The notes under the pieces: model-generated
Database searches by the model: none
What the model was told of the DNA's origin: nothing
What the model saw: the letters and a program-made list of their open reading frames with translations, nothing else
Shown: in pieces, positions 16,162 through 25,078 of the stretch
Numbering within the stretch: the first letter of the stretch is position 1
Layout of the letters: the number at the start of each line of letters is the position of its first letter
Made by a program: the position numbers and the translations under genes
From: a virus
Length of the DNA stretch: 35,687 nucleotides
IMG/VR virus record: IMGVR_UViG_3300029922_000189
Location: 1 to 35,687 of that record
Reading direction: 5' to 3' (one strand)

Positions 16162-19100
16162 ATGGCACCTCAAGCCCCAGCCGCTCCCACAACACCATCA
16201 GGAAATTTCTTCAGTTCTCCTGCTCCTGCTGAACAAGGGAACGGTTTTTTTGAAAGCGCCGTATCAACTCCTCAACCTGCACCAGCCTCTCCGGCAAGTA
16301 ATGGTTTTTTTAGCTCCTCACCAGCTCCTTCTACTCCTGTCGCCGCAACCAACGAGCAAGGAAGTGGTTTTGGTGTTTTAAAATCATCTGAAAATCCCCC
16401 AGCACCGGCAACCGATCTCTTTTCCCCCTTATCCCCCCAATCTCCACAGACTCAAAAAACCACCATTTCCTCAACATTAAAAACTGTAACCAGTAAGCCA
16501 TATATCCAAATGACGGAAAATCAGGCTGATGCTTTTGGTCACGCTATTACCACCAATGAACGCAATTTAGGTCAAGGTGTTACTTCGCGCCTCGCCGTAG
16601 CCAATGCAACACCGATTTCCGAGAAACAAGGAATTTTACCTAAAGCATATTTAGCAGTAAAAAAGATTGCAGCAGACTTGGAAAATCAGGCAACGGAGGG
16701 CGTTCATATTGCACCGATTGGCAGTAAGTCTCCCTATCCTGTTTACACGAAAGGCGTCATCGCTGAAAATGCTCCGCAGGTTCAAAGTCTTGTGCAGCAG
16801 ATACGGGTGCGCAAAGCCGCTGGCCTTGATACTACTCCCCAAGAAACACAGCTCAAAACAATATTGCCCGGTCTTAATTTATCCAAGAAGCAGATTGCCG
16901 GTGCGGCTCTAGGGACAGGATTAGATATCGCAACGACCGCAGTGGGAGTTCCTGAATTAGCTGGTGCCATTGACACCGTTAAAGCTGGTCAAACCGTTGC
17001 AGGTGCGGCAGCACTCGCAGATGCACTTTCATCAACCAATGATGTTTTTAAAGCAGGTGTTTCAATCAGTGAACTCACACGCGCCCAACAGATTGCATCA
17101 GGGGTGGCTCATCTCGCCGAAGGTGCGAGCGTCGGATACGGATATGACGTAGCAAATAATCTGCAATCAGGAAAAACAGGGCCTGCTGCTTTCAAGCCAG
17201 GTTTAGGATCAATCATTGGTTCAAGTCTTGGTGCATTACCAGGCGCCATTGATATCGCCGGATCCGCCGCAGATCTTTATAAGGGCATGACTCCTGCCGA
17301 ACGACAGGCAGGTTTCGTGCGCAATCCTTTGTCCATGTTCGATGATGACACGCAGAACATAGGCAACGTCATTAAGGCAAAGGGCGTCTCCAGGGAAGAC
17401 TTTATCGCTCAAATGGATGATCCGAGCAATGTGGAAGCGGTAGAAGCATTTAAGGCTGATTTGGCTACTCATGACATGTCTCCTTCCGAGTTTTACGACC
17501 GTGCCAATTCTCCGCGCGACATTGCGCCGAAGGTCAAGAACCTTCCCTATACCCAAACGGAATATAACGACTTCCTTGATAAGTTGGGAATAACCGATGA
17601 GGAATACAAAAATACCCTTATAAAACAAGGATTTGATGGGGTACAGTTACAGGATGAAAAGCAGCCTGAAACGCTTTTTGAAAGTGAAAAACCAATTTCG
17701 GAACCTACCGAAAAAGGTCCTGCTAAAATCACCGCCGACATGCGCGAGGAATTGCGAAATAACGGTTATACCGACGCTGAAATAAAGACGCTTACACCGG
17801 AAGATGCAACCGCTCGTATCAAGGAAAACAATCCTGAATTTTTCAATAAGGAATCAGAAGCAGGTGAAAAGGCGCCAAAGTTTCTCCCTGCTGATCAGGA
17901 AAAGATTGACCAGCTTGAAGCGCAGCGACAGGTTCAGCAGGAACAGTTACGCGATCATCCGGGCCGACAGCTCACTCCTTTTATTTCCAGGAAGGAAGGT
18001 GAGTATGTTGAACTTCCAAAAGAGAGCCCTAAAAATACCGCCGCGCAGAATCTTAAAATTGCCGAACGCCGCGCAAGGGTTTTGAAGGCGTCCGAGACTG
18101 CCTTTTCCGGCACGAAATATGCCGATGAATTTGACAACGAGGACCGAATCAAGGAATCCATTGATCAGTATCGCAAAATGCAGGATGATTATAAGGATAC
18201 GGTAGATCAGATCAAGGAAGCGAAGACAACTGCTCGCGCCGCAAAACTTGCGCAGCAAGACGAGGAAGTGGCAAATAAATTCAATGACAAGCAGGCCGAA
18301 AAGGAAAAGGCGCAGACTGAAAAATCTCAGCGTGTCGCAGAGCGCAAGCAGGCATTTGATGAAGGGGTTGCTAAGGCTCGCTCTGAATCAGAACGAAAGG
18401 CGGATCTTCGTGCAAAACAAAATGCTGAAATGATCAAGGAAGATAAGCCCCTTGGATTCTTTCAGAAGATCAAGAACAAGCTCTTTCCGCTTGATTATTT
18501 GGACAAGGATACTGCTGATGCGTTCCGGCAATGGGACGGCGCACGTAAGCAGGCACCGGTCCTTGCAGAACGCGAAATGGGACAAATTAATGTTCCCCGG
18601 GGTGAAGGATTGGATGTTATTCTCAAATATCAGGCAGGAAAAAATACTGTTTTTAATAATAAAATTGAAGAGGTTTTCGACGGCCTCTACAATGAAGCTA
18701 AGGAACGCGGCTTTGATCCGGGTTTCCGTGAAAATTACATACCGCAGGTTTACAAGGAATCAAGCGCCCAAATTAAGGAAGTGGTCCGCGATTATCTTGC
18801 CGGAAAAGGCATGAGTGCACAGGACATTGACTTGTATCTCGAAGGATCTCCGCGCGCATCACGACCGGCAAGCAGTCTTGGCCTTAACCCGTTCTTCACG
18901 AAAGATCGCATTTTCCCCGACTATAAAACAGCTATGGAATGGGGACTTACGCCGCGCTTTACCGATCCCGATCAGCTTGCCGCATATTATCGCGACCAAC
19001 TTGAAAAGAACATCGCCAACAAGAATCTCCTGGATAAGCTCACGAGCACAGGCAAGCTCATCCCCGAGCAGATTGCGCCTCACGATATGGTCCCGGTTAA

Positions 19101-20796
19101 GTACCTTCCGCTCGGACAGCGTGGATATTTTGCCAACCCGCGACTGGCGGACATGCTCGACGGAATGTTCAAGGGCGACGAGGAATTATCGCCGCTCGGA
19201 TCTTTCGCAAAGACGTTCGCCGGAGTATCAAAACTCACCCAGCAGGTAGCCCTTTCGGCAGGCGTTCCTTTCACCGATATTAACTTTTTCAGCATCGGGC
19301 AGGTGATCAAGGAATTGACGGCCGGAAACTACAAGGTAATACCCTCTTTTGTACGAGGATTCTTCGGAGTGAATACCGACGCTGTTGTAAAATTCTTCAC
19401 CGAGAACAGCGAGTACGCCGACAAGCTTGCAAGCACTGGTTTTGATATTGGCAACCGTGTGGGTACTTACGGCGACGTCTACGACAACTGGATGAACAAA
19501 TTCAGGGAAGCGGTCAATAACGCACGCGCTCCCGGCGGTCTTGGAAAAGGGCAAACCTATAAGGATTTTGCATCGCTTATCGGTGAAGGGTTCAATAAGG
19601 TCTTCGCGGAAAAAACATTCGGATCATTCATGCCGCAGATGTATTTGCAATCGTTCAAGGATGATTACTTGTCGCTTCTCAAAAGCGGAATGAGCGATGA
19701 GGATGCAACTGCGCTTGCAGGATCAATCACTAAGAAAATGGCCGGCATCACTGAAAGCGTTGGACGATCCCAGCAGACAAAAGACCTTTTGAGCAGCGTA
19801 CTATTTGCTCCAAAGTTCCGAGAAAGCATGGTCAATGCGCTGTGGAATGCCGGTGCATCAGGCGTGGATTTCGTGAGGAATCTTGGTGGACTGACTGGGG
19901 ATCTTGATCCCACGTTGCAACGCAGCAGAAAACTCCTTGCCGGTATGGCAATCACATTCGCCGGCTATAACGCGCTCAACTACAAACTGAACGGCCACTT
20001 TATGTGGGACAACCCTTCGGGCCACCAGTTTGACCTTCGCATTGCCGGTAAGAACGGAAACATTACCTATGTGCCGTTCATGCCCTCATTCCTGACTGTT
20101 GCACGAAACCTTGGGACAGCTGCTTTGTCATACGCGACTGGAAACTTCAAAGCAGGAAATTCGGCCGTGGAATCAAACCTCTCGCAACCCCTTCAAATTA
20201 CTCTGTCGCTTATTGGAAACTCTGATTATTACGGAGATCCTATTTATAACGCAACCGATACAACCGGCCAAAAACTTAAAAAACTTGCCGCATATACCGG
20301 TCTTGAATTGAACCATCCTTACATCAAAGCTGTCGTGAATGAGATCCAAAAGAAGCAGCCGATCGGCGAATTGATAAATAATGCTTTGGAATTGCCTTTG
20401 AAATTCAGCAATACCGGCACGGAAAATGAGGAATCATTCTTTAATGAAGTAGATAAACAAACCGCTATCAATGCCAAAGCCGACAATGAAGTGAAGCCGA
20501 TCTACCAACATATTCAGCAGCTTGTTGCACAAGGTGACAAGCAGCAAGCAGAACAAATCCTTAATAGCCTTTCCGATTCACAATACGCCGCTTACACGCG
20601 TGTGAAGGATAGTGATGACACTAAGCTAACTGAAAAAAACGAAGAGGCTATTTTCCCGACCGTCGAACAGGTCCAACGATTGGTCAATGACGGCCAAACG
20701 CAACAAGCTCAAACCATAATAAACGGTTTGAGCGATGCGCAGTATAAAGCTTATAAGCTCGCCAAGGCTAAACTTCCAGCTTCTCAGCAATATTAA
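16162..20796 (+). CDS. Giant internal virion / ejection protein (1544 residues)
   Basis: The N-terminus (about residues 1-90) is Pro/Ala/Ser-rich with recurring GNFFSS, GNGFFES and SNGFFSSS motifs. Next comes a Gly/Ala-rich, membrane-compatible segment (around 230-350), a long charged coiled-coil region (around 470-770), and a mixed domain with FGSFMPQMYLQSF and KFRESMVNALW, resembling the large polyvalent-protein-associated domains of phage internal proteins. The last 100 residues hold two copies of a 30-residue unit (QQLVAQGDKQQAEQIL and QRLVNDGQTQQAQTII). Such proteins are packed in the head and ejected to build the DNA channel. No lysozyme or protease signature was found. Confidence 0.75.
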   Translation: MAPQAPAAPTTPSGNFFSSPAPAEQGNGFFESAVSTPQPAPASPASNGFFSSSPAPSTPVAATNEQGSGFGVLKSSENPPAPATDLFSPLSPQSPQTQKTTISSTLKTVTSKPYIQMTENQADAFGHAITTNERNLGQGVTSRLAVANATPISEKQGILPKAYLAVKKIAADLENQATEGVHIAPIGSKSPYPVYTKGVIAENAPQVQSLVQQIRVRKAAGLDTTPQETQLKTILPGLNLSKKQIAGAALGTGLDIATTAVGVPELAGAIDTVKAGQTVAGAAALADALSSTNDVFKAGVSISELTRAQQIASGVAHLAEGASVGYGYDVANNLQSGKTGPAAFKPGLGSIIGSSLGALPGAIDIAGSAADLYKGMTPAERQAGFVRNPLSMFDDDTQNIGNVIKAKGVSREDFIAQMDDPSNVEAVEAFKADLATHDMSPSEFYDRANSPRDIAPKVKNLPYTQTEYNDFLDKLGITDEEYKNTLIKQGFDGVQLQDEKQPETLFESEKPISEPTEKGPAKITADMREELRNNGYTDAEIKTLTPEDATARIKENNPEFFNKESEAGEKAPKFLPADQEKIDQLEAQRQVQQEQLRDHPGRQLTPFISRKEGEYVELPKESPKNTAAQNLKIAERRARVLKASETAFSGTKYADEFDNEDRIKESIDQYRKMQDDYKDTVDQIKEAKTTARAAKLAQQDEEVANKFNDKQAEKEKAQTEKSQRVAERKQAFDEGVAKARSESERKADLRAKQNAEMIKEDKPLGFFQKIKNKLFPLDYLDKDTADAFRQWDGARKQAPVLAEREMGQINVPRGEGLDVILKYQAGKNTVFNNKIEEVFDGLYNEAKERGFDPGFRENYIPQVYKESSAQIKEVVRDYLAGKGMSAQDIDLYLEGSPRASRPASSLGLNPFFTKDRIFPDYKTAMEWGLTPRFTDPDQLAAYYRDQLEKNIANKNLLDKLTSTGKLIPEQIAPHDMVPVKYLPLGQRGYFANPRLADMLDGMFKGDEELSPLGSFAKTFAGVSKLTQQVALSAGVPFTDINFFSIGQVIKELTAGNYKVIPSFVRGFFGVNTDAVVKFFTENSEYADKLASTGFDIGNRVGTYGDVYDNWMNKFREAVNNARAPGGLGKGQTYKDFASLIGEGFNKVFAEKTFGSFMPQMYLQSFKDDYLSLLKSGMSDEDATALAGSITKKMAGITESVGRSQQTKDLLSSVLFAPKFRESMVNALWNAGASGVDFVRNLGGLTGDLDPTLQRSRKLLAGMAITFAGYNALNYKLNGHFMWDNPSGHQFDLRIAGKNGNITYVPFMPSFLTVARNLGTAALSYATGNFKAGNSAVESNLSQPLQITLSLIGNSDYYGDPIYNATDTTGQKLKKLAAYTGLELNHPYIKAVVNEIQKKQPIGELINNALELPLKFSNTGTENEESFFNEVDKQTAINAKADNEVKPIYQHIQQLVAQGDKQQAEQILNSLSDSQYAAYTRVKDSDDTKLTEKNEEAIFPTVEQVQRLVNDGQTQQAQTIINGLSDAQYKAYKLAKAKLPASQQY

Positions 20797-21137
20797 TTCG
20801 GCGCGCAGTCTCCCAGCTGACTGCAATCATTGAAAGCGTTGAAGGGACTTTTTGTAGGATCATCTGCATGTTTGATGCTCTCAAAAAGACCAATCAATAA
20901 AACCGCTCCGATTATGATTGCGGCAAATGCAAAAGCATAATTTGCGACATGAAAAGAAGTGGGCATTTGAGGTTTTTGTACTGGACCTTCAAAAAATGTC
21001 TGTGCTTCCGAATACCTATGTGCAATCATTGTTTTGTCATTTTTAAGATCAAGACACAGAACAGATAATTGTTCCCCTGGTCTTATATTCTTTTTAAACC
21101 ACTCAAAGGCCTCTGAGGATGAATATACTTTATCCAT
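20793..21137 (-). CDS. Lone minus-strand single-span membrane protein
   Basis: This 114-residue protein is read from the ATG at 21137; a GTG start at 21149 would add four residues but sits inside an operator-like repeat. The first 60 residues are soluble, followed by a membrane segment at about 67-85 (YAFAFAAIIIGAVLLIGLF) and a short polar tail. It converges on and overlaps the end of the giant virion gene by 4 bases. It is the only leftward gene in the late region and shares a divergent control region with the fibre gene. Superinfection exclusion or lysogenic conversion are possible roles; nothing in the sequence proves either. Confidence 0.75.
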   Translation of the reverse strand: MDKVYSSSEAFEWFKKNIRPGEQLSVLCLDLKNDKTMIAHRYSEAQTFFEGPVQKPQMPTSFHVANYAFAFAAIIIGAVLLIGLFESIKHADDPTKSPFNAFNDCSQLGDCAPN

Positions 21138-21140
21138 AAA

Positions 21141-21246
21141 TGTGAGCACAAACTGTTAGCAGTAGTGCTAACAAGATGTTAGCACATTGTTAATAACAGC
21201 ACAATAACCCTGTGAATAACTTTGTACGATGTGGATATGTGCTAAA
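21141..21246. promoter_or_regulatory. Divergent operator region with GTTAGCAC repeats
   Basis: The region between the leftward membrane gene and the rightward fibre gene holds a perfect 7-4-7 palindrome GTTAGCA-GTAG-TGCTAAC (21155-21172), a direct copy GTTAGCAC (21178-21185), an inverted GTGCTAAA (21239-21246) and a related TGTGAGCACA (21141-21150). DnaA-box-like TGTGAATAA (21211-21219) and TGTGGATAT (21230-21238) lie between. The pattern looks like a cluster of sites for a dimeric repressor or activator controlling both genes. Confidence 0.6.
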
Positions 21247-21248
21247 AT
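21243..21248 (+). promoter_or_regulatory. Leaderless-type promoter -10 box inside operator half-site
   Basis: TGC-TAAAAT is an extended -10 element that ends 9 bases before the ATG at 21258. It overlaps the GTGCTAAA operator-like half-site, so a protein bound there would block the promoter. Confidence 0.5.
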
Positions 21249-21257
21249 AAATACCAT

Positions 21258-22154
21258 ATGCAGACGGCCAAAGCACCACTAATAAAGCACCGCATCAAAG
21301 GGCTTATTGATTTAAACAAGAAAACACCCGGCGAGCTTCTGGTCCATATCTTAGAGCTCAAGGATAAGGTGGACGAGCATACCGGCTCAAACCAGGATCT
21401 CATGGACAGGATTGATGAGTTTCTGAAAATGCCCGAAAAGATCAAGCCGGTCAAGGGCAAGGATTACATGACGCCCGAAGAGGTGGAGGAAATGAAAAAC
21501 GGCGTCCTTGAAAAAATCCAAAAGCCTGAAGAAATTGACTATGAAAAAATAAACACGGATCTTGCCCATGAAGTCATGGCGCAGATTCCCAAGCCGAAGG
21601 AACCCAAGGATCCTGCTGTCGATTATGAAAAGCTTGCAAAGAAGGTATCCAAGCATATCGAGCTGCCGGAAGACGGCCGCGATGGAAAGGATGGCAAGGA
21701 CGGATCGCCCGATACCGGCGACCAGATCCTCGACAAGATCGAGGAGCTTGGCGATCCCGAACGCACCGAAGATCCGCGTCGCCTTCATGTGAAATATATT
21801 GCAGGCCTTGAAACATTTCCTACAAGGCAGGATGTGGATTTTCAATTATCAACCGCTCGCAATCAGATCAGCTATTTGATAAACAAGGTAGAAAGTCTTT
21901 CAAATCAAACAGCCCCCCCAAGCCCGGGCGGAGGATATGCCTATTGCGAGATCCCTAGCGGAACGGTGGACGGTATAAACGCCACCTTTACGCTTGCCCA
22001 CACACCGGTTGCCCCAGGCACGATGCTCGTGACCCTTGGAGGCATCGTGATGAGCCAGCTTGGCGGATCGCCCGATTATTCCGTTTCAGGAAACACAATT
22101 ACTTTTACCAGCGCGCCTATAACCGGTACCTTTATTCAGGTATACTATTCTTAA
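21258..22154 (+). CDS. Tail fibre-like protein with short collagen-like stretch
   Basis: This 298-residue protein has a helical, charged N-terminal half with several proline breaks (residues 1-135), four Gly-X-Y triplets (GRDGKDGKDG, from residue 140), a helix with heptad features (about 195-216), and a C-terminal beta domain beginning GGYAYCEIPSG (225-298). This order of helix, collagen-like segment and compact beta tip is common in trimeric phage fibres. It is followed after one base by the YadA-like gene. The role is probably host binding or linking of a receptor-binding protein. Confidence 0.7.
   Translation: MQTAKAPLIKHRIKGLIDLNKKTPGELLVHILELKDKVDEHTGSNQDLMDRIDEFLKMPEKIKPVKGKDYMTPEEVEEMKNGVLEKIQKPEEIDYEKINTDLAHEVMAQIPKPKEPKDPAVDYEKLAKKVSKHIELPEDGRDGKDGKDGSPDTGDQILDKIEELGDPERTEDPRRLHVKYIAGLETFPTRQDVDFQLSTARNQISYLINKVESLSNQTAPPSPGGGYAYCEIPSGTVDGINATFTLAHTPVAPGTMLVTLGGIVMSQLGGSPDYSVSGNTITFTSAPITGTFIQVYYS
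22141..22146 (+). promoter_or_regulatory. Candidate -10 box before the YadA-like gene
   Basis: TATACT ends 9 bases before the ATG at 22156, matching the spacing seen at the other leaderless candidates. It lies inside the last codons of the preceding gene, so chance occurrence is possible. Confidence 0.35.
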
Positions 22155-22155
22155 T

Positions 22156-24666
22156 ATGAAAAAATATCTTAAACATCTCCTCATCGCGCTGGTAGGAATC
22201 GGACTGCTTGCCGCAGGAACCGTCTTTGCGGCCACGGTGGCCCAGGTCCCGCAGGGAGGGACGGGCGTAAGCGGCATCACCGGGATCATATCCGGCAACG
22301 GCACTTCTCCGTTCACGCCGGTCACGATCGGCTCGGGACTCACGTTCGACGGCACGACGCTCTCCTCCACGGGAAGCGCACCCGTATATCCCGACACCGA
22401 CGTTCCGTTCGGGGACGGAACAACCCCGGGAGGAGTCACCGATTCAAGTTTCACCTACGACAACGTTGGAAACATCTTCAACGTCACTTTTGATACTGCC
22501 GATACGGGCCTTACCCTTGACGGGGGCAACCAGCTGCTCGACTTCCATTCGGACGGGGATTCCTGGCTGCGGCTGAACGGCGACACGCGCGACTTCCAGC
22601 TGGGCGACCTCACGGACGACTGGTACGGGGACTACATCGACGTGAACGACGACCCGTCGGCGCAGACGTTCAAGTTCTACAGCGAGGGAAGTGCAAGATT
22701 CACTGTCGACAACGTGAACAACCTGGTGAACATGTCCGCATATCCTTCCACCCGTGATGATTCAGGAACGACGGCTCCGATAAACTTCCTTTACACGGAT
22801 TCTTCAGGAGATGTTTTGTCAGCACCTGCTTCTGCATTATTTTCAGGAGGCAGATTTCTCATCGGTCAAACATCGGGACTGGTTTCAGCACCTACACCTG
22901 GCGTCACGACAGAAACATGGCTCGGAGACGGAGCAGGATTTGGTACGGCAAGTACGAATCAGACTGTCTTCTTAGGGATCAATTCTGGTTTCAATGCAAC
23001 GAATGCTTATGCAACTGTCGCTATTGGAAACCAAGCGGGTCTTAATGCTACGAATGCGAGCAGCTCTGAATTTATAGGGCAAAACGCTGGTGGAAATGCT
23101 ACTAATGCTTCCAATTCGGCTTTCTTTGGAAACAGTGCTGGTCTTGGTGCGACAAACGCCGCCAATTCATTATTCCTAGGTTTTCAGGCTGGTAACAATG
23201 ATACGGTTGATAACACATTAGGTGGCCATTCGATCTTGATTGGTGATGTTACGTCGACGGGCGGATTCCAAAACTCGATTGCATTGGGAACAGGGGCTAC
23301 GAACACGTCTGCAAATCAGCTCATGATCGGATCAATGTCTAATCCGATTAGCCTAATGACAAATCCAGCTTATCCTAGTACACGAGACGATTCAGGAACG
23401 ACGGCTCCGATAAACTTCCTTTACACGGATGCGAGCGGGGACATCCTTTCCGCTCCCTGGTCGGCGGCACCGACAGGCGGCTTGATTGGTCAGACATCGG
23501 GTATCGTCTCTGGCAGTGCTCCGATTTCAGGTGAAGAGGTGTGGCTGGGACAAGGGGCTGGTTCCTCTGGTGCGACAAACAACAACACGACATTCATGGG
23601 ATACTTTGCTGGACGCGCCGCCACGAATGCGGCCGACGCAATCTTCATAGGGAGCGCGGCGGGCGACGGCGCGACCAATTCGATAGGATCGATCTTCATC
23701 GGGTCGAATTCGGGATTCAACGATGCTTCGACCGGAAGCGGCATCCTGATCGGGACGAACACGAGCACGGGGGGATTTTCTAATTCAATCGCCTTGGGAA
23801 CAGGTGCTACGAACACAGTGGCTAATCAGTTCCTAGTAGATCCATCATATACCGAAATTTCACTAGGTGCTACAACGGCTCAATTTCTTTCTCAAAGCGG
23901 GGTAACTCAGATGGGTGATACCAGCGGAGCCACTGAAATTCAAGTTGACCCTGCAAATCGAGACATTTCTAATTTTGCAAACTACAACGGCACAACATCA
24001 TCTTTAATTTTTAATTCGGTATACCTTGATGATGGAAGTGTCGGTTACACTGCAATTGGTGATGATTCAGGTGCTAAAAACGGAACATTACTAACTATTA
24101 ACGACTCCTCGCAAGATTTTTCCGTCGGAGGGACTTATGGCGATTCATCGGTTGGAAATGCAGGCTTGTTTGATGCAAATTTCGCAAATGGAACTGTTTC
24201 AGAAGGTGATCTGTATGATTCTGGCAACGGAACGATATTTAAGGTGGATGATCCCGACCAGACATTCAACTTTTACGGCGGTTCAGCCCTAAGCTACACG
24301 TTCCCCGACACCTCTCCGACCCAGCCGGGACAGGTATTGCAGGTGACTACAAGCGGAGTGGGTTCTGCTGCGGTCTGGGGCAACGGGCAGCTTCCGCACA
24401 TCATCTCGTACCCGGTGGGAAGCACCATAACCCTTCCCGACAACGAGCGGACCATAATTCCCAACGGGCTTACGATAACGACCCTCACTATTGATCTGCC
24501 AGCGTCCCCGACCGACAACGACCGGGTAGAAATTAAATTTGATAGTGCCGCTCCTGCTATAACTTGGAGTGTCCCTCTCGGTTCTGTAAACGATCCAACA
24601 GTATCAGCAACAGCAGGAACACTTATTTCATTGTCTTGGGATGAAGCAGATGATGCCTGGTATTAA
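22156..24666 (+). CDS. Sec-targeted YadA-like repeat protein (adhesin or fibre)
   Basis: This 836-residue protein starts with MKKYLKH, a hydrophobic core and VFA-AT, a convincing signal peptide with cleavage near residue 25. The body holds GATN-type repeats (FIGQNAGGNATNASNS, SIALGTGATNT) in 12-16 residue steps, like the left-handed beta-roll of YadA heads in trimeric adhesins. Two large tandem halves of about 210 residues both begin STRDDSGTTAPINFLYTD. The C-terminal domain resembles phage fibre tips. A signal peptide is not expected on a virion fibre, so this product may be exported to the host surface. GC content swings strongly inside the gene. A true tail fibre with a hydrophobic anchor is the alternative. 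Confidence 0.7.
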   Translation: MKKYLKHLLIALVGIGLLAAGTVFAATVAQVPQGGTGVSGITGIISGNGTSPFTPVTIGSGLTFDGTTLSSTGSAPVYPDTDVPFGDGTTPGGVTDSSFTYDNVGNIFNVTFDTADTGLTLDGGNQLLDFHSDGDSWLRLNGDTRDFQLGDLTDDWYGDYIDVNDDPSAQTFKFYSEGSARFTVDNVNNLVNMSAYPSTRDDSGTTAPINFLYTDSSGDVLSAPASALFSGGRFLIGQTSGLVSAPTPGVTTETWLGDGAGFGTASTNQTVFLGINSGFNATNAYATVAIGNQAGLNATNASSSEFIGQNAGGNATNASNSAFFGNSAGLGATNAANSLFLGFQAGNNDTVDNTLGGHSILIGDVTSTGGFQNSIALGTGATNTSANQLMIGSMSNPISLMTNPAYPSTRDDSGTTAPINFLYTDASGDILSAPWSAAPTGGLIGQTSGIVSGSAPISGEEVWLGQGAGSSGATNNNTTFMGYFAGRAATNAADAIFIGSAAGDGATNSIGSIFIGSNSGFNDASTGSGILIGTNTSTGGFSNSIALGTGATNTVANQFLVDPSYTEISLGATTAQFLSQSGVTQMGDTSGATEIQVDPANRDISNFANYNGTTSSLIFNSVYLDDGSVGYTAIGDDSGAKNGTLLTINDSSQDFSVGGTYGDSSVGNAGLFDANFANGTVSEGDLYDSGNGTIFKVDDPDQTFNFYGGSALSYTFPDTSPTQPGQVLQVTTSGVGSAAVWGNGQLPHIISYPVGSTITLPDNERTIIPNGLTITTLTIDLPASPTDNDRVEIKFDSAAPAITWSVPLGSVNDPTVSATAGTLISLSWDEADDAWY
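22759..22800 (+). repeat. 42-bp perfect direct repeat, copy 1
   Basis: This segment is identical to 23389-23430, exactly 630 bp (210 codons) apart, and encodes DSGTTAPINFLYTD in the YadA-like protein. Identity at silent positions in a gene otherwise diverged between halves points to recent recombination or gene conversion. Confidence 0.9.
23389..23430 (+). repeat. 42-bp perfect direct repeat, copy 2
   Basis: Second copy of the repeat at 22759-22800, in the same frame. A further near repeat follows in both halves (NSIALGTGATNT, near 23275 and 23783). Recombination between copies would delete or add one 210-codon module in frame. Confidence 0.9.
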
Positions 24667-24673
24667 TTCGCGC

Positions 24674-24725
24674 GACTGTAGGCGGGCGTAAATAACGCCC
24701 CCCTGTCAGTCTTACGAAAAGACTG
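24674..24725 (+). promoter_or_regulatory. Attenuator-like alternating hairpins before lysis genes
   Basis: Three segments compete: GACTG (24674-24678) can pair with CAGTC (24707-24711), enclosing the perfect hairpin GGGCGT-AAATA-ACGCCC (24684-24700); alternatively CAGTCTT (24707-24713) pairs with AAGACTG (24719-24725). The two states are exclusive. No T tract follows, so the outcome is more likely RNA processing or translation control than classical termination. A CATAAT hexamer ends 13 bases before the next ATG. Confidence 0.45.
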
Positions 24726-24759
24726 CACGACCCTTATCAACATAATTTACATTAAAGAC

Positions 24760-25077
24760 ATGAAGAAAATTTACTCAACAATCGGATTACTGGCAATCGC
24801 ACTGGCGGTAGGCGTCGGCGTTGCCCATGCTGCCGGAACTCAGTCATCTTCCCCCATAAAGCACGCAAGCAGGCCTGTCGTGCAGTCGGTAGCTCCCGTG
24901 AGCGACACGACGACCACGGCCCTCGTTAACGGCAGTGTCCAGGTGACGGAGGTGAAGACGTTCACGGTGGCCCAGGAAACGGCCATCCTGAACGCCCAGA
25001 TCGCGCAGCTTCAGAAACAGGCGACGACCATCCAGGCTAAAATAACGGCCGACCAGGCATCCTTGGCCGCACTCTAG
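24760..25077 (+). CDS. Exported coiled-coil protein of the lysis region
   Basis: This 105-residue protein has a clear signal peptide (MKK start, hydrophobic core, AHA cleavage after residue 24), a polar Ser/Thr/Val linker and a C-terminal coiled coil (about 71-105, AILNAQIAQLQKQATTIQAK). No lipobox cysteine is present. The location directly before small membrane genes and the endolysin suggests a spanin-like or wall-linked role, but the usual lipoprotein partner is missing. The gene is GC-rich compared with the preceding region. Confidence 0.7.
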   Translation: MKKIYSTIGLLAIALAVGVGVAHAAGTQSSSPIKHASRPVVQSVAPVSDTTTTALVNGSVQVTEVKTFTVAQETAILNAQIAQLQKQATTIQAKITADQASLAAL

Positions 25078-25078
25078 T

